Positions 1 through 7,929 of a stretch of DNA of 64,000 nt are shown here, in pieces. The stretch comes from Pseudomonas fluorescens (GTDB lineage Bacteria; Pseudomonadota; Gammaproteobacteria; Pseudomonadales; Pseudomonadaceae): positions 1,426,001 through 1,490,000 of the forward strand of contig NZ_CP038438.1 of NCBI RefSeq assembly GCF_004683905.1. The letters are read 5' to 3'. A model generated the notes under the pieces. The model ran no database searches. It was not told where the DNA came from and worked only from the letters and a program-made list of their open reading frames with translations. Position numbers and translations under genes: made by a program. Position 1 is the first letter of the stretch, and every line of letters begins with the position of its first letter.

Positions 1-593
1 GCGGCGGTGTATTTGAGCAACTGATGAAAACGGCCGCTGCCTTCACGCAGATAACCGGCGACCCACAGCGCGGCGAAGCTGGCGCCGATGGCAATCACGA
101 TCGACAGGCAGAACAGCAGCGGCTGGTAATACGCAGTGGCCACCGAGTGCATCGCCGCCATGCCGACGTAATGCATGCCGGCGATGCCCAGGCCAATGAC
201 GATGGCGGTTTTCAGGTATTGCATCAGCGAGGGTTGAGGCACGCTCAGGGTGTGCATCGCCAGCCATGAGGCGAGCAGGGCGATCACCAGGGAAAACAGA
301 GTGGTGGCCAGTTCGTAATGGATTTCCAGCGGCGCCTGGAATGCCAGCATGGCGATGAAGTGCATGGCCCAAATGCCGCCAGCCAGGCAGGTGGCGCCGA
401 TCCAGCGCCAGACCCGTTGCGAACCCGGATCTTCGGCGTGGCCAACCCGCTCGGCCATGTCGAGGGTGGCAAAACTCGCGGCGCAGGCGACCAGATAGGC
501 CACCAGCACCAGCAAGGGATTGTGTGTGCAATCGAGAATGACCTGCCCGCTCTGCGGCAGCTCGGTAACAAACTGCAAACCAAGCCACTCCAT
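1..593 (-). CDS. MHYT-domain membrane sensor protein, 3' end outside window
   Basis: Reading frame open from the ATG at 593 to the window edge, so the C-terminus is missing. The visible part is almost entirely hydrophobic. It has repeated MHYT-type motifs: one reads AMHFIAML near residue 78, another GMHYVGMAAM near residue 140. MHYT domains are integral membrane sensor modules (proposed to bind metal or gas ligands) that are usually fused to GGDEF/EAL or histidine kinase domains. What follows here cannot be seen. The frame was read directly from the sequence; several overlapping frames are open as shadows. Confidence 0.8.
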   Translation of the reverse strand, partial: MEWLGLQFVTELPQSGQVILDCTHNPLLVLVAYLVACAASFATLDMAERVGHAEDPGSQRVWRWIGATCLAGGIWAMHFIAMLAFQAPLEIHYELATTLFSLVIALLASWLAMHTLSVPQPSLMQYLKTAIVIGLGIAGMHYVGMAAMHSVATAYYQPLLFCLSIVIAIGASFAALWVAGYLREGSGRFHQLLKYTA

Positions 594-741
594 AGCATCC
601 CCGTCTGTGAAGTCGTCCCTGCTGCGTCAGCAACGCAGGCGAATGAGAGGAGTATAGAGGCGGTTTTTGCCATGCAAGCGGTAGTGGCACATTGGCGCCA
701 ACCATTTCGGCATGAGCCTTATAGCGATTGGCGCTAAACCA

Positions 742-1110
742 TCAGGCGCTTTGGTCGTAAGGGATCTGATTCCATTCCGGTTCGAGCGGCGGCAAGCCGA
801 AGCGGGCGCGCGCCTTGTCGCAATCGACATTCTGTTCGCCGTATTCCCAGGAAGCATCGAATTCGCGGCAGGGACTGGAGCGTTGCTCGTAAATCGAGCA
901 CTGCACGTTACTGCCCACTTCACCGATCAACGCCGTACACCGCGGCGATTTGCAGTCGGTGCCGTTCATCGCTACCCGACTGGGACTGATCTGCGTCACC
1001 AGTTCATCGGGCACCGTACCGCCGGAGGAGGCGCATTCACCCCAGAAAAAAGACACGCGAAAATGGGAACAGCAGGCACCGCAATTCAGACACGGACTGA
1101 CTTCGGACAT
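742..1110 (-). CDS. YkgJ-family cysteine cluster protein (UPF0153)
   Basis: 122 residues. The N-terminus carries the family signature C7-x2-C10-x2-C13-C14, with further cysteines at 'GTDCKSPRC', 'VQCSIYE' and 'SPCREFD'. This pattern is typical of the YkgJ family, thought to bind zinc or an Fe-S cluster; the function is not established. The protein is about the usual family length and has no signal peptide or membrane segment. It is a single gene, divergent from the MFS gene at 1412 and codirectional with the MHYT gene. Confidence 0.85.
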   Translation of the reverse strand: MSEVSPCLNCGACCSHFRVSFFWGECASSGGTVPDELVTQISPSRVAMNGTDCKSPRCTALIGEVGSNVQCSIYEQRSSPCREFDASWEYGEQNVDCDKARARFGLPPLEPEWNQIPYDQSA

Positions 1111-1411
1111 GGGGAGGGTATCAAAGGGGTTGATCGGCGAATCCGGACGGATCCGGCGGCTATTCTAGGCTTCGCCATGAACTTGGGAAGGGGGGCGCGA
1201 AAGTATTTTTTTGTAGCCGGGTTTTGCCGCGAAACCCCCGGTTTATGGGGGATTGCAGTGTTATCAAGGGCTTACGTTTCGTTACAGTGCCATGGCCCGT
1301 TATCAGGCTGACGAATGATCACAGACAGCCCCGGCAGGCCTGTCTAGATTGCAGGTTCCGGGCTCGGATGCGTCGGCAGTGAAGCCCACATAACAATAAA
1401 GAGACGGACCC
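1111..1411. other. Intergenic region between divergent genes
   Basis: About 300 bases between the YkgJ gene and the MFS gene. It must hold promoters for both, but I see no hexamer pair I would defend. A short hairpin of CCCCC/GGGGG type lies near 1236-1252. No coding potential is supported here. Confidence 0.4.
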
Positions 1412-2761
1412 ATGCAGAACTCGACCCAAGCGGCGAATGCCTGGCGCATTCTGTTCCTGTTGTTCCTTGCCAACCTGTTCAATTTCTTCGACCGCACCAT
1501 TCCGGCGATCATCATCGAGCCGATCCGCATGGAATGGCACCTCAGCGATTTTCAACTGGGAATCGTCGGCACCGCGTTCACCCTGGTTTATGCGATCGCG
1601 GGCCTGCCGCTGGGGCGCATGGCCGATACTGGTTCGCGCAGCAAACTGATGGGCTGGGGCCTGGCAACCTGGAGCGCGCTGACGGCGGTCAACGGGCTGG
1701 TCGGCAGTTTCTGGAGTTTCCTGTTGGTGCGCATGGGCATCGGCATTGGCGAGGCCAGTTACGCGCCGGCCGCCAACTCGTTGATCGGTGACCTGTTCCC
1801 GGCGCACCGTCGGGCGCGGGCCATGGGTATTTTCATGCTCGGCCTGCCGTTGGGCCTGTTGCTGGCATTCTTCACCATCGGCGCGATGGTCAAGGCATTC
1901 GACAGCTGGCGCGCGCCGTTCTTTATCGCGGCGGTGCCGGGGCTGATCCTCGCGGTGTTCATGTTCTTCATCAAGGAACCCAAACGCGGCGCGGCGGAAA
2001 CCGTGCAGGTGTCCCAAGAGAGAGTCGACAAGCCTATCCGCCGGGTGCTGGCGGTGCCGACATTCCTGTGGCTGGTGATGGCCGGTTTGTGCTTCAACTT
2101 CGCCACCTATGCCTGCAACTCGTTTCTGGTGCCGATGCTGCAGCGCTACTTCCTGATGCCGTTGCAGGAGGCGGCGGTGGCGACCGGCGTGATCGTCGGT
2201 GTCACCGGGTTGATCGGTCTGACCCTCGGCGGCTGGATCGCTGACAAGATTCATCAACGAGTCGCCAACGGCCGGCTGCTGTTTGCCGGCTTCAGCCTGA
2301 TCATCTCGACCCTGTGCACCGCGTGGGCGCTGCACGCCGGACGGGTCGAGATCGGCGTGTTCGTCGCGGTGTTCAGCGTCGGCTGGCTGTTTGCCTATAA
2401 CTTCTACACCTGCGTGTACACGGCGATTCAGGACGTGGTCGAACCACGCCTGCGGGCCACGGCGATGGCGCTGTTCTTTGCCGGGCTGTACCTGCTCGGC
2501 GGCGGTTTGGGGCCAGTGGTGGTGGGGGCCTTGTCCGATCATTTCGCCAAATCGGCGATGCTCTCGGCGGGGGCCGAGCAGATGACTGAGGCGTTCAAGG
2601 CTGTCGGGCTGCATGACGCGATGTACCTGATTCCGGTGGCGCTGTTCTTCACCATGGTGTTTCTGTTTCTGGCGGCGCGGTGTTTTGTGCGGGATGCGCA
2701 GCGGATGAAGGAGGGGTTGGTGGCAGTGGTTGAGCCTGATGTTTCTGTGGCGACTGCATAA
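1412..2761 (+). CDS. Spinster-type MFS transporter
   Basis: 449 residues with about 12 hydrophobic segments. The first membrane helix contains FNFFDRTIPA, and the loop 2-3 motif is GRMADTGSRSK, a variant of the MFS motif A. The next conserved block is GIGEASYAPAANSLIGDLFP, typical of spinster-like MFS carriers. Bacterial members are annotated as transporters of organic acids, sphingoid-like lipids or drugs; the substrate is not predictable here. The ATG is preceded by 'aaagagacgg', a weak ribosome site. The gene is monocistronic, followed at once by a REP pair and convergent with rapA. Confidence 0.85.
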   Translation: MQNSTQAANAWRILFLLFLANLFNFFDRTIPAIIIEPIRMEWHLSDFQLGIVGTAFTLVYAIAGLPLGRMADTGSRSKLMGWGLATWSALTAVNGLVGSFWSFLLVRMGIGIGEASYAPAANSLIGDLFPAHRRARAMGIFMLGLPLGLLLAFFTIGAMVKAFDSWRAPFFIAAVPGLILAVFMFFIKEPKRGAAETVQVSQERVDKPIRRVLAVPTFLWLVMAGLCFNFATYACNSFLVPMLQRYFLMPLQEAAVATGVIVGVTGLIGLTLGGWIADKIHQRVANGRLLFAGFSLIISTLCTAWALHAGRVEIGVFVAVFSVGWLFAYNFYTCVYTAIQDVVEPRLRATAMALFFAGLYLLGGGLGPVVVGALSDHFAKSAMLSAGAEQMTEAFKAVGLHDAMYLIPVALFFTMVFLFLAARCFVRDAQRMKEGLVAVVEPDVSVATA

Positions 2762-2762
2762 C

Positions 2763-2836
2763 CGCCTTCGCGAGCAAGCCCGCTCCCACATGGGAACGCA
2801 TTCCAAACTGTGGGAGCGGGCTTGCTCGCGAAGGGG
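2763..2836. repeat. REP element pair (inverted)
   Basis: Two facing copies of the Pseudomonas REP core CTTCGCGAGCAAGCCCGCTCCCACA and its complement around a short loop. Lies between the convergent MFS and rapA genes, where it can also form a stable stem at the 3' ends. Confidence 0.92.
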
Positions 2837-2866
2837 CCATCAGCATCAGCCGATAAATACCAGACA

Positions 2867-2895
2867 AACAAAAAGGCCCGCATCACTGCGGGCCT
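2867..2895 (-). terminator. Intrinsic terminator of rapA
   Basis: Perfect 8-bp stem AGGCCCGC (2874-2881)/GCGGGCCT (2888-2895), followed on the minus strand by a T-rich tract (complement of 2867-2874). It lies 29 bases past the rapA stop codon. Confidence 0.85.
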
Positions 2896-2923
2896 CTTCA
2901 TTTATAGCGGTAGAGCAGGGGAC

Positions 2924-5770
2924 TTAACCCGCCACCAACACCCGTATCGCTTCCAGACGCAATGCCGCTTTATCCAGCATCGCCAGACCCAGTTCACGCT
3001 GCTTGCGCAACGCATCCAGTTCGCTGTCGCGTACAGTCGGGTTGACTGCTTGCAACGCGGTCAGGCGCGCCAGTTCTTCCTCGGTGTCGGCTGCCAGACG
3101 ACGACGGGCCTCGGCCACGCGCTCGGCGTGACGCGGGGTGATCTTGTCTTCACCGGCGTTGATCCGTGGTGTCAGCTGATCGCGCTGGGCCTGGATGAAC
3201 TTGTTGGCGCTGGCGCGGGGCACGCTTTCCAGTTGATCGTTCAAGGTTTCGAACGAGACGCGGGCCGACAGATCGTTGCCGTTGGCGTCAAGCAGGCAGC
3301 GCAGGGCGGCCGGCGGCAGGTAGCGGCCCAGTTGCAGCGAACGCGGCGCAACCACTTCGCTGACGTAGAGCAGTTCCAGCAACACCGTGCCCGGTTTCAG
3401 TGCCTTGTTCTTGATCAGGGCGACGGCGGTGTTGCCCATCGAGCCGGACAGCACCAGATCCATGCCGCCCTGCACCATCGGGTGTTCCCAGGTGATGAAC
3501 TGCATGTCTTCGCGCGACAGCGCCTGGTTGCGGTCGTAGGTGATGGTCACGCCTTCGTCATCGCCCAGCGGGAAGCTGGCGTCGAGCATCTTCTCGCTCG
3601 GCTTGAGGATCAGGGCGTTTTCCGAATGGTCTTCGCTGTCGATGCCGAACGCGTCGAACAGGGTTTCCATATAGATCGGCAGGGCGAACTGATCGTCTTG
3701 CTCAAGGATGTCCTCGACCAACTGATCGCCTTCGCCCGAACCGCCGGAGTTCAGCTCCAGCAGACGGTCGCGGCCGGTGTGCAGCTCGGCTTCCAGACGC
3801 TCACGCTCGGTGCGCGCTTCGTCGATCAGCGCTTGCCATTCGCCGTCATCGGCTTCTTCGAGCAGCGGCAGCAGGCGCGGGCCGAACTGGTGCTGCAAGG
3901 CGTTGCCGGTCGGGCAGGTGTTGAGGAACGCGTTCAGCGCTTCGTGGTACCACTGGAACAGACGCTCTTGCGGGCTGGTTTCCAGGTACGGCACGTGCAG
4001 TTCGATGATGTGCTTCTGGCCGATCCGGTCGAGACGCCCGATACGTTGCTCGAGCAGGTCCGGGTGCGACGGCAGATCGAACAGCACCAGGTGGTGAGCG
4101 AATTGGAAGTTGCGACCTTCACTGCCGATTTCCGAGCAGATCAGCACCTGCGCGCCGAACTCTTCATCGGCAAAGTAGGCGGCGGCGCGGTCACGCTCAA
4201 GGATGTTCATGCCTTCATGGAACACCGTGGCCGGGATGCCGGAACGCACGCGCAGCGCGTCTTCCAGGTCCATCGCGGTTTCGGCGTGGGCGCAGATCAC
4301 CAGCACTTTGGTGCGCTTGAGCATTTTCAGCTGATCGATCAGCCACTCGACGCGCGGGTCGAATTTCCACCAGCGCTCTTCTTCGCTGGCGTCCGGCTGG
4401 GCCTGGAAGCTGACTTCCGGGTACAGCTCGGCGTGATCGCCCAGCGGCAGTTCGAGGTATTCGTCCGGGCATGGCAGCGGGTACGGGTGCAGTTTGCGCT
4501 CCGGGAAACCCTGCACCGCGGCGCGGGTGTTACGGAACAGCACGCGGCCGGTGCCGTGGCGGTCGAGCAACTCGCGCACCAGACGGGCGCTGGCTTCGCT
4601 ATCGCCATCGTTGACCGCGGTCAGCAAGGCTTCGCCTTCGTTGCCGAGGAAACCGTGGATGGTCTTGTGCGCTTCCGGCGACAGGCGTCCCTTGTCGAGC
4701 AACTCCTGAACGGCTTCAGCCACCGGGCGATAGTTCTCGCTCTCGGCGCGGAACGCAGCCAGGTCATGGAAACGGTTCGGGTCGAGCAGGCGCAGACGGG
4801 CGAAGTGGCTATCCTGACCGAGTTGTTCCGGGGTGGCGGTGAGCAGCAGCACGCCGGGAATCACTTCAGCCAATTGTTCGACCAGCGAGTACTCGGGGCT
4901 GGCCTTGTCTTCGTGCCACACCAGGTGGTGGGCTTCGTCGACCACCATCAGATCCCAGCCGGCGGCGAACAAGGCGTCCTGCGCCTTCTCGTCTTCGACC
5001 AGCCACTCCAGGGCAACCAATGCCAGTTGGGTGTCTTCGAACGGGTTGGTGGCATCGCTTTCGATGAAGCGTTCTTCGTCGAACAGCGCGACCTGCAGGT
5101 TGAAGCGGCGGCGCATTTCCACCAGCCACTGGTGCTGCAGGTTTTCCGGCACCAGGATCAGCACTCGGTTGGCGCGGCCCGAGAGCAGTTGGCGATGGAT
5201 CACCAGACCGGCTTCGATGGTTTTCCCCAGACCCACTTCGTCCGCCAGCAGAACCCGCGGCGCGATACGGTCGGCGACTTCACGGGCGATGTGCAACTGG
5301 TGCGCGATCGGTTGCGCACGCACGCCGCCCAGGCCCCAGAGCGAAGACTGCAACTGGCGGCTGGTGTGTTCCAGGGTGTTGTAGCGCAGGGAGAACCACG
5401 ACAGCGGGTCGATCTGCCCGGCGAACAGACGGTCGCTGGCCAGACGGAACTGAATGAAGTTCGACAGCTGGGTTTCCGGCAGGGTGACGGCTTCGTTCTG
5501 CCCGTTGAGACCGTGATAGACCATCAGCCCGTCGACGTCGTCGACTTCGCGCACGGTCATCTTCCAGCCTTCGAAGTGAGTAATGGTGTCACCCGGCGAG
5601 AACCGTACGCGGGTGAGGGGCGCATTCCGTAGCGCGTACTGGCGGGTTTCGCCAGTGGCCGGGTAAAGCACGGTCAACAAGCGGCCGTCCTGTGCCAGAA
5701 CGGTGCCTAAACCAAGCTCTGCTTCGCTGTCACTGATCCAGCGTTGCCCCGGTTGATACTGCTGCGCCAT
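2924..5770 (-). CDS. rapA: RNA polymerase-associated ATP-dependent translocase RapA (HepA)
   Basis: 948 residues, close to the 968 of E. coli RapA. A SWI2/SNF2-type ATPase that reactivates RNA polymerase stalled after transcription or held in nonproductive complexes. The N-terminal part (about 1-110) has the two SH3-like (Tudor-type) modules. Walker A is GLGKT at 180-184 and motif II is DEAH at 278-281. The second RecA lobe contains [25 protein letters not shown] motif V and [11 protein letters not shown] motif VI. The C-terminus has the family-specific domains. ATG start at 5770; good terminator downstream. Single-gene unit. Confidence 0.97.
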   Translation of the reverse strand: MAQQYQPGQRWISDSEAELGLGTVLAQDGRLLTVLYPATGETRQYALRNAPLTRVRFSPGDTITHFEGWKMTVREVDDVDGLMVYHGLNGQNEAVTLPETQLSNFIQFRLASDRLFAGQIDPLSWFSLRYNTLEHTSRQLQSSLWGLGGVRAQPIAHQLHIAREVADRIAPRVLLADEVGLGKTIEAGLVIHRQLLSGRANRVLILVPENLQHQWLVEMRRRFNLQVALFDEERFIESDATNPFEDTQLALVALEWLVEDEKAQDALFAAGWDLMVVDEAHHLVWHEDKASPEYSLVEQLAEVIPGVLLLTATPEQLGQDSHFARLRLLDPNRFHDLAAFRAESENYRPVAEAVQELLDKGRLSPEAHKTIHGFLGNEGEALLTAVNDGDSEASARLVRELLDRHGTGRVLFRNTRAAVQGFPERKLHPYPLPCPDEYLELPLGDHAELYPEVSFQAQPDASEEERWWKFDPRVEWLIDQLKMLKRTKVLVICAHAETAMDLEDALRVRSGIPATVFHEGMNILERDRAAAYFADEEFGAQVLICSEIGSEGRNFQFAHHLVLFDLPSHPDLLEQRIGRLDRIGQKHIIELHVPYLETSPQERLFQWYHEALNAFLNTCPTGNALQHQFGPRLLPLLEEADDGEWQALIDEARTERERLEAELHTGRDRLLELNSGGSGEGDQLVEDILEQDDQFALPIYMETLFDAFGIDSEDHSENALILKPSEKMLDASFPLGDDEGVTITYDRNQALSREDMQFITWEHPMVQGGMDLVLSGSMGNTAVALIKNKALKPGTVLLELLYVSEVVAPRSLQLGRYLPPAALRCLLDANGNDLSARVSFETLNDQLESVPRASANKFIQAQRDQLTPRINAGEDKITPRHAERVAEARRRLAADTEEELARLTALQAVNPTVRDSELDALRKQRELGLAMLDKAALRLEAIRVLVAG

Positions 5771-5844
5771 GCTGCCTGACTCCCACCTTGAAAAAGCGGG
5801 CTATCTTAACGGAATGCAGGCTTCAGGGCCAAAGATTACTGGGC

Positions 5845-5938
5845 AGAAGCTGCCGCAGGCTTCGATCTTTTGATCTACGGAAACACCTGAGTTCTACGTT
5901 GTCCCATGAAAAGATCGCAGCCTTCGGCAGCTCCTACA
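5845..5938. repeat. Interspersed inverted repeat (GCTGCCGNAGGCTNCGATCTTTT type)
   Basis: Arms at about 5845-5873 and 5909-5934 are imperfect inverted copies of GAAGCTGCCGCAGGCTTCGATC. A related single copy occurs at about 7500-7530. This is a dispersed Pseudomonas intergenic repeat, distinct in sequence from the REP elements. Confidence 0.75.
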
Positions 5939-6022
5939 GTGCCAACCCGGTCACAAGTTTGCGACCAGTGGCTCAAGGCGCCTTTGCCGCAGCCGATAGC
6001 CTGCTGACAGGAGACCCTTTAT

Positions 6023-6364
6023 ATGCTGCCACCGATGCTCCCCCTGAGCGCTGTGCCGATCACTTCCCAGCAGGATCCGATTCGCCAGCGGCCGGACATT
6101 CCTCCGGTGGTGCCGGTGCAGGAAAGCTCCAACGAAAGCACGATCGATCTGCAAAAACGCGACCCGGAAGAGGATCGACTGCTGGCGCGCGAGGAACAGC
6201 GCCGTCAGCAGGAACGTGATCGTCGCCGCCGCGAAGCCGACGAAGACCCGGAAGAACATCTGGCCGTGCCGGGCACCGAGCTGAATGCCGACAACACCGT
6301 GCCGGTGGTGCCGCTGATGGAAGATCAGCCGCGTCAGGGCTTGTGGGTCGATATCGAGATCTGA
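6023..6364 (+). CDS. Conserved hypothetical charged protein, 113 aa
   Basis: 113 residues, no recognised domain. The first 40 residues are rich in proline and hydrophobic residues. The middle (about 45-78) is a run of alternating acidic and basic residues (EEDRLLAREEQRRQQERDRR) likely to form a single helix or coiled coil. The C-terminus ends GLWVDIEI. No signal peptide cleavage site or membrane helix is evident. The ATG at 6023 follows 'acaggagaccctttat', a good ribosome site. Codon use matches its neighbours, so it is probably a genuine conserved Pseudomonas gene of unknown role. Confidence 0.7.
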   Translation: MLPPMLPLSAVPITSQQDPIRQRPDIPPVVPVQESSNESTIDLQKRDPEEDRLLAREEQRRQQERDRRRREADEDPEEHLAVPGTELNADNTVPVVPLMEDQPRQGLWVDIEI

Positions 6365-6476
6365 GTCTGCTTATTTACATCAATTGTTGTCGAGCGCTGG
6401 CGTCAGGCTGCATGATTGGCGCAGTCCTGCCTCTGATGCGGCAGTTGTGTTTTCTTCAAGTGATGCGCTGAACGTC

Positions 6477-6638
6477 ATGAGCCAAGATGAAAAACTGATC
6501 GACCTCGGCACCGAGCGCGCCAAGCGTGTGCATGATCTCAACGAAAAGCGGCTGAACGAAGTGCGCAAGGCCTTCGAGCAAGCCATGCCGTTGGGAAAAG
6601 CTCAGAAAAAGCCGAAAAAGAAACCGAAAAAGCGTTGA
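6477..6638 (+). CDS. Small conserved protein with lysine-rich tail, 53 aa
   Basis: The frame is open from 6384, but the ATG at 6477 gives a product beginning MSQDEKLIDLG that looks like the true N-terminus; the upstream extension has no plausible protein character. The body (about residues 10-40) is amphipathic helix-like. The last 13 residues are lysine, proline and glutamine, ending KKPKKKPKKR, a strongly basic tail that could contact nucleic acid or membrane. No named family recognised. Lies 112 bases after the 113-aa gene on the same strand. Confidence 0.7.
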   Translation: MSQDEKLIDLGTERAKRVHDLNEKRLNEVRKAFEQAMPLGKAQKKPKKKPKKR

Positions 6639-6704
6639 TCTTCCCCTGCATCCTTTGATGCAGGTCAGTTATTTTCCCGCCTTTGCCTTCTGTGTTGTCC
6701 GGAC

Positions 6705-6746
6705 TTGATCCTGGTCAATTTCTGCGCCTGCGCGATTGGTTAACTT
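6705..6746 (+). promoter_or_regulatory. Anr/FNR-dependent promoter of the ccoM-like gene
   Basis: TTGATCCTGGTCAA at 6705-6718 fits the FNR/Anr box TTGAT-N4-(A/G)TCAA. Its centre is at 6711.5. A class II activator at -41.5 predicts a start near 6753 and a -10 hexamer at 6741-6746, where the sequence is TAACTT. Box and -10 therefore sit at the expected distance. Confidence 0.8.
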
Positions 6747-6786
6747 AGCTCCATCGCAGCAAAGCAGGGGCCAGGAGGCCACAGTC

Positions 6787-6900
6787 ATGTTTTTCGATAA
6801 CGTGGTGTTTGCCGGGGTTCTGACCGTGGGGCTCATGGTTCTGTTTTTTGCAGGGTTTGGATTTTTTATCTGGAAGGATGCGAATAAGCGCAAGAAGTAG
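6787..6900 (+). CDS. ccoM: Small single-helix membrane protein, probable cbb3 oxidase subunit CcoM
   Basis: 37 residues. One hydrophobic helix fills about residues 6-29 (VVFAGVLTVGLMVLFFAGFGFF), followed by a short basic tail IWKDANKRKK. The size, single membrane helix with C-terminal KR-rich end, and Anr-type promoter all fit CcoM, the 37-residue subunit described for the Pseudomonas stutzeri cbb3 cytochrome c oxidase. The name rests on recall of that family, not on an alignment. Ribosome site AGGAGG at 6773-6778, 8 bases before the ATG. Followed by a strong terminator, so it is expressed alone, away from ccoNOP, as expected for ccoM. Confidence 0.7.
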   Translation: MFFDNVVFAGVLTVGLMVLFFAGFGFFIWKDANKRKK

Positions 6901-6935
6901 GTCTTTCCGGGTTTGATGAGCACGCAAGGCATTTT

Positions 6936-6962
6936 GGGCAACTTCGGTTGCCCTTTTTTTTT
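6936..6962 (+). terminator. Intrinsic terminator of the ccoM-like gene
   Basis: Perfect 7-bp stem GGGCAAC/GTTGCCC closed by a TTCG tetraloop (6943-6946), then nine T residues. Textbook rho-independent terminator 36 bases past the stop codon. Confidence 0.93.
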
Positions 6963-6999
6963 GTGTTTTTGGCGGCCGCTGGGCCGACCATGTTCTTGG

Positions 7000-7290
7000 G
7001 GTTTTGGGTGTATATCCGTTGCTGCGGGTGTTGCTTATTACGGTTCCGCCCTTACGGCGGGTCACCTTTTCCAAACGCCGAAAAGGTAACCCAAAAGGCT
7101 TTACCCTGACGTTCGGCCCTCGCTTAGGCTCGGGTTCCTTCGCTGCGGGATTCATCCGGGGGGCAGCGCCTACGGTTTGCTTCGCTGCACCTCCTCTCGC
7201 TGTGTTTGGCTGCGCCAAACGGTCGCTGCGCTCCCACCCCCGGACAAATCCCTCCACTCAGCCTGCCGACGGGCCCTCAGATCAAAAGCT
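7000..7290. repeat. Long dispersed repeat, left arm of a large inverted pair
   Basis: About 290 bases related, as reverse complement, to 7578-7870. Shared blocks include ATATCCGTTGCTGCGG, GGTTCCGCCCTTACGGCGGGTCAC, TTTCCAAACGCCGAAAAGG, and the CTTCGCTGCACCTCCTCTCG region. Short open frames in it are not believable genes. It resembles the long intergenic repeat families known in P. fluorescens genomes. Confidence 0.8.
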
Positions 7291-7577
7291 TTACTCGAGC
7301 TAACGCTCATCGTGTTGAGTGGTGGAAAAGCGTGCGCTCGGCTTTTGCTTTTTTGTAGGAGCCAGCCTGCTGGCGATGGCGGCCTACGAGCCGACCGATC
7401 TCCAACTGAATACACCCACTCCAACTGTGGGAGCGGGCTTGCTCGCGAAGGCGTCCTGTCAGCCAACCAATCTCCAACTGAAAATACCCAATCTCAAGTA
7501 GGAGCTGCCGAAGGCTGCGATCTTTTGATCTGCTTTGGCTTTGGCTTTGGCTTTGGCTTTGGCTCTTGCTCTTGATG
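7291..7577. repeat. Spacer of the long inverted pair: single REP copies and hexamer run
   Basis: Holds a REP-like copy of a different class (GTAGGAGCCAGCCTGCTGGCGATGGCG, about 7357-7383), a standard REP copy at 7425-7452, one copy of the GAGCTGCCGAAGGCTGCGATC repeat (about 7501-7530), and five perfect tandem CTTTGG hexamers at 7533-7562 followed by two CTCTTG units. No gene. Confidence 0.75.
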
Positions 7578-7870
7578 TGGCTTTTGATCTTCAGCCCCTT
7601 CGGCAGGCCGAGCGAAGGTGTCCATCAGGGGGTTAGGCGCGCAGCGCCATGCGGCGAAGCCGCATACATCGAGAGGAGGTGCAGCGAAGCAAACCGGAGG
7701 CGATGCCCCCTGATGGACACCGTAGCGAGGGAACACTGAGCCTAAGCGAAGTGCCGTACGCCGGGGGAAGCCTTTTTGGTTACTTTTTCGGCGTTTGGAA
7801 AAAGTGACCCGCCGTAAGGGCGGAACCATAGGAGGCCGTTACCGCAGCAACGGATATGCTCACAAAACCA
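7578..7870. repeat. Long dispersed repeat, right arm of a large inverted pair
   Basis: Imperfect reverse complement of 7000-7290. The outermost blocks (GGCGGAACC and CCGCAGCAACGGATAT) match the left arm best; the middle has diverged, so the two arms look like independent insertions or an old duplication. No coding region is supported. Confidence 0.8.
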
Positions 7871-7875
7871 AACCC

Positions 7876-7910
7876 AAAAAAAAAGGCGCGATCCTCAAGA
7901 ATCGCGCCTT
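7876..7910 (-). terminator. Intrinsic terminator of the PiT transporter gene
   Basis: 10-bp stem AAGGCGCGAT (7883-7892)/ATCGCGCCTT (7901-7910), followed on the minus strand by a run of T (complement of 7876-7884). 19 bases past the stop codon. Confidence 0.9.
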
Positions 7911-7929
7911 TCTCATGTGCTGCGGTCTA

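Noticed and set aside
1319..2806. 495-residue frame opposite the spinster-type MFS gene
   Set aside because: Rich in His, Arg and Gln with no hydrophobic pattern, whereas the plus strand encodes a full MFS transporter.
2810..5632. 940-residue open frame on the plus strand opposite rapA
   Set aside because: It is an antisense shadow of a G+C-rich gene: the minus-strand frame is clearly RapA with all motifs, and the shadow protein has no domain and extreme composition.
7533..7574. Tandem hexamers as a CRISPR array
   Set aside because: Units are only 6 bases, have no spacers and no cas genes nearby.
7177..7829. Overlapping open frames in the repeat block
   Set aside because: Built from repeat sequence only, with no ribosome sites and no protein-like composition.
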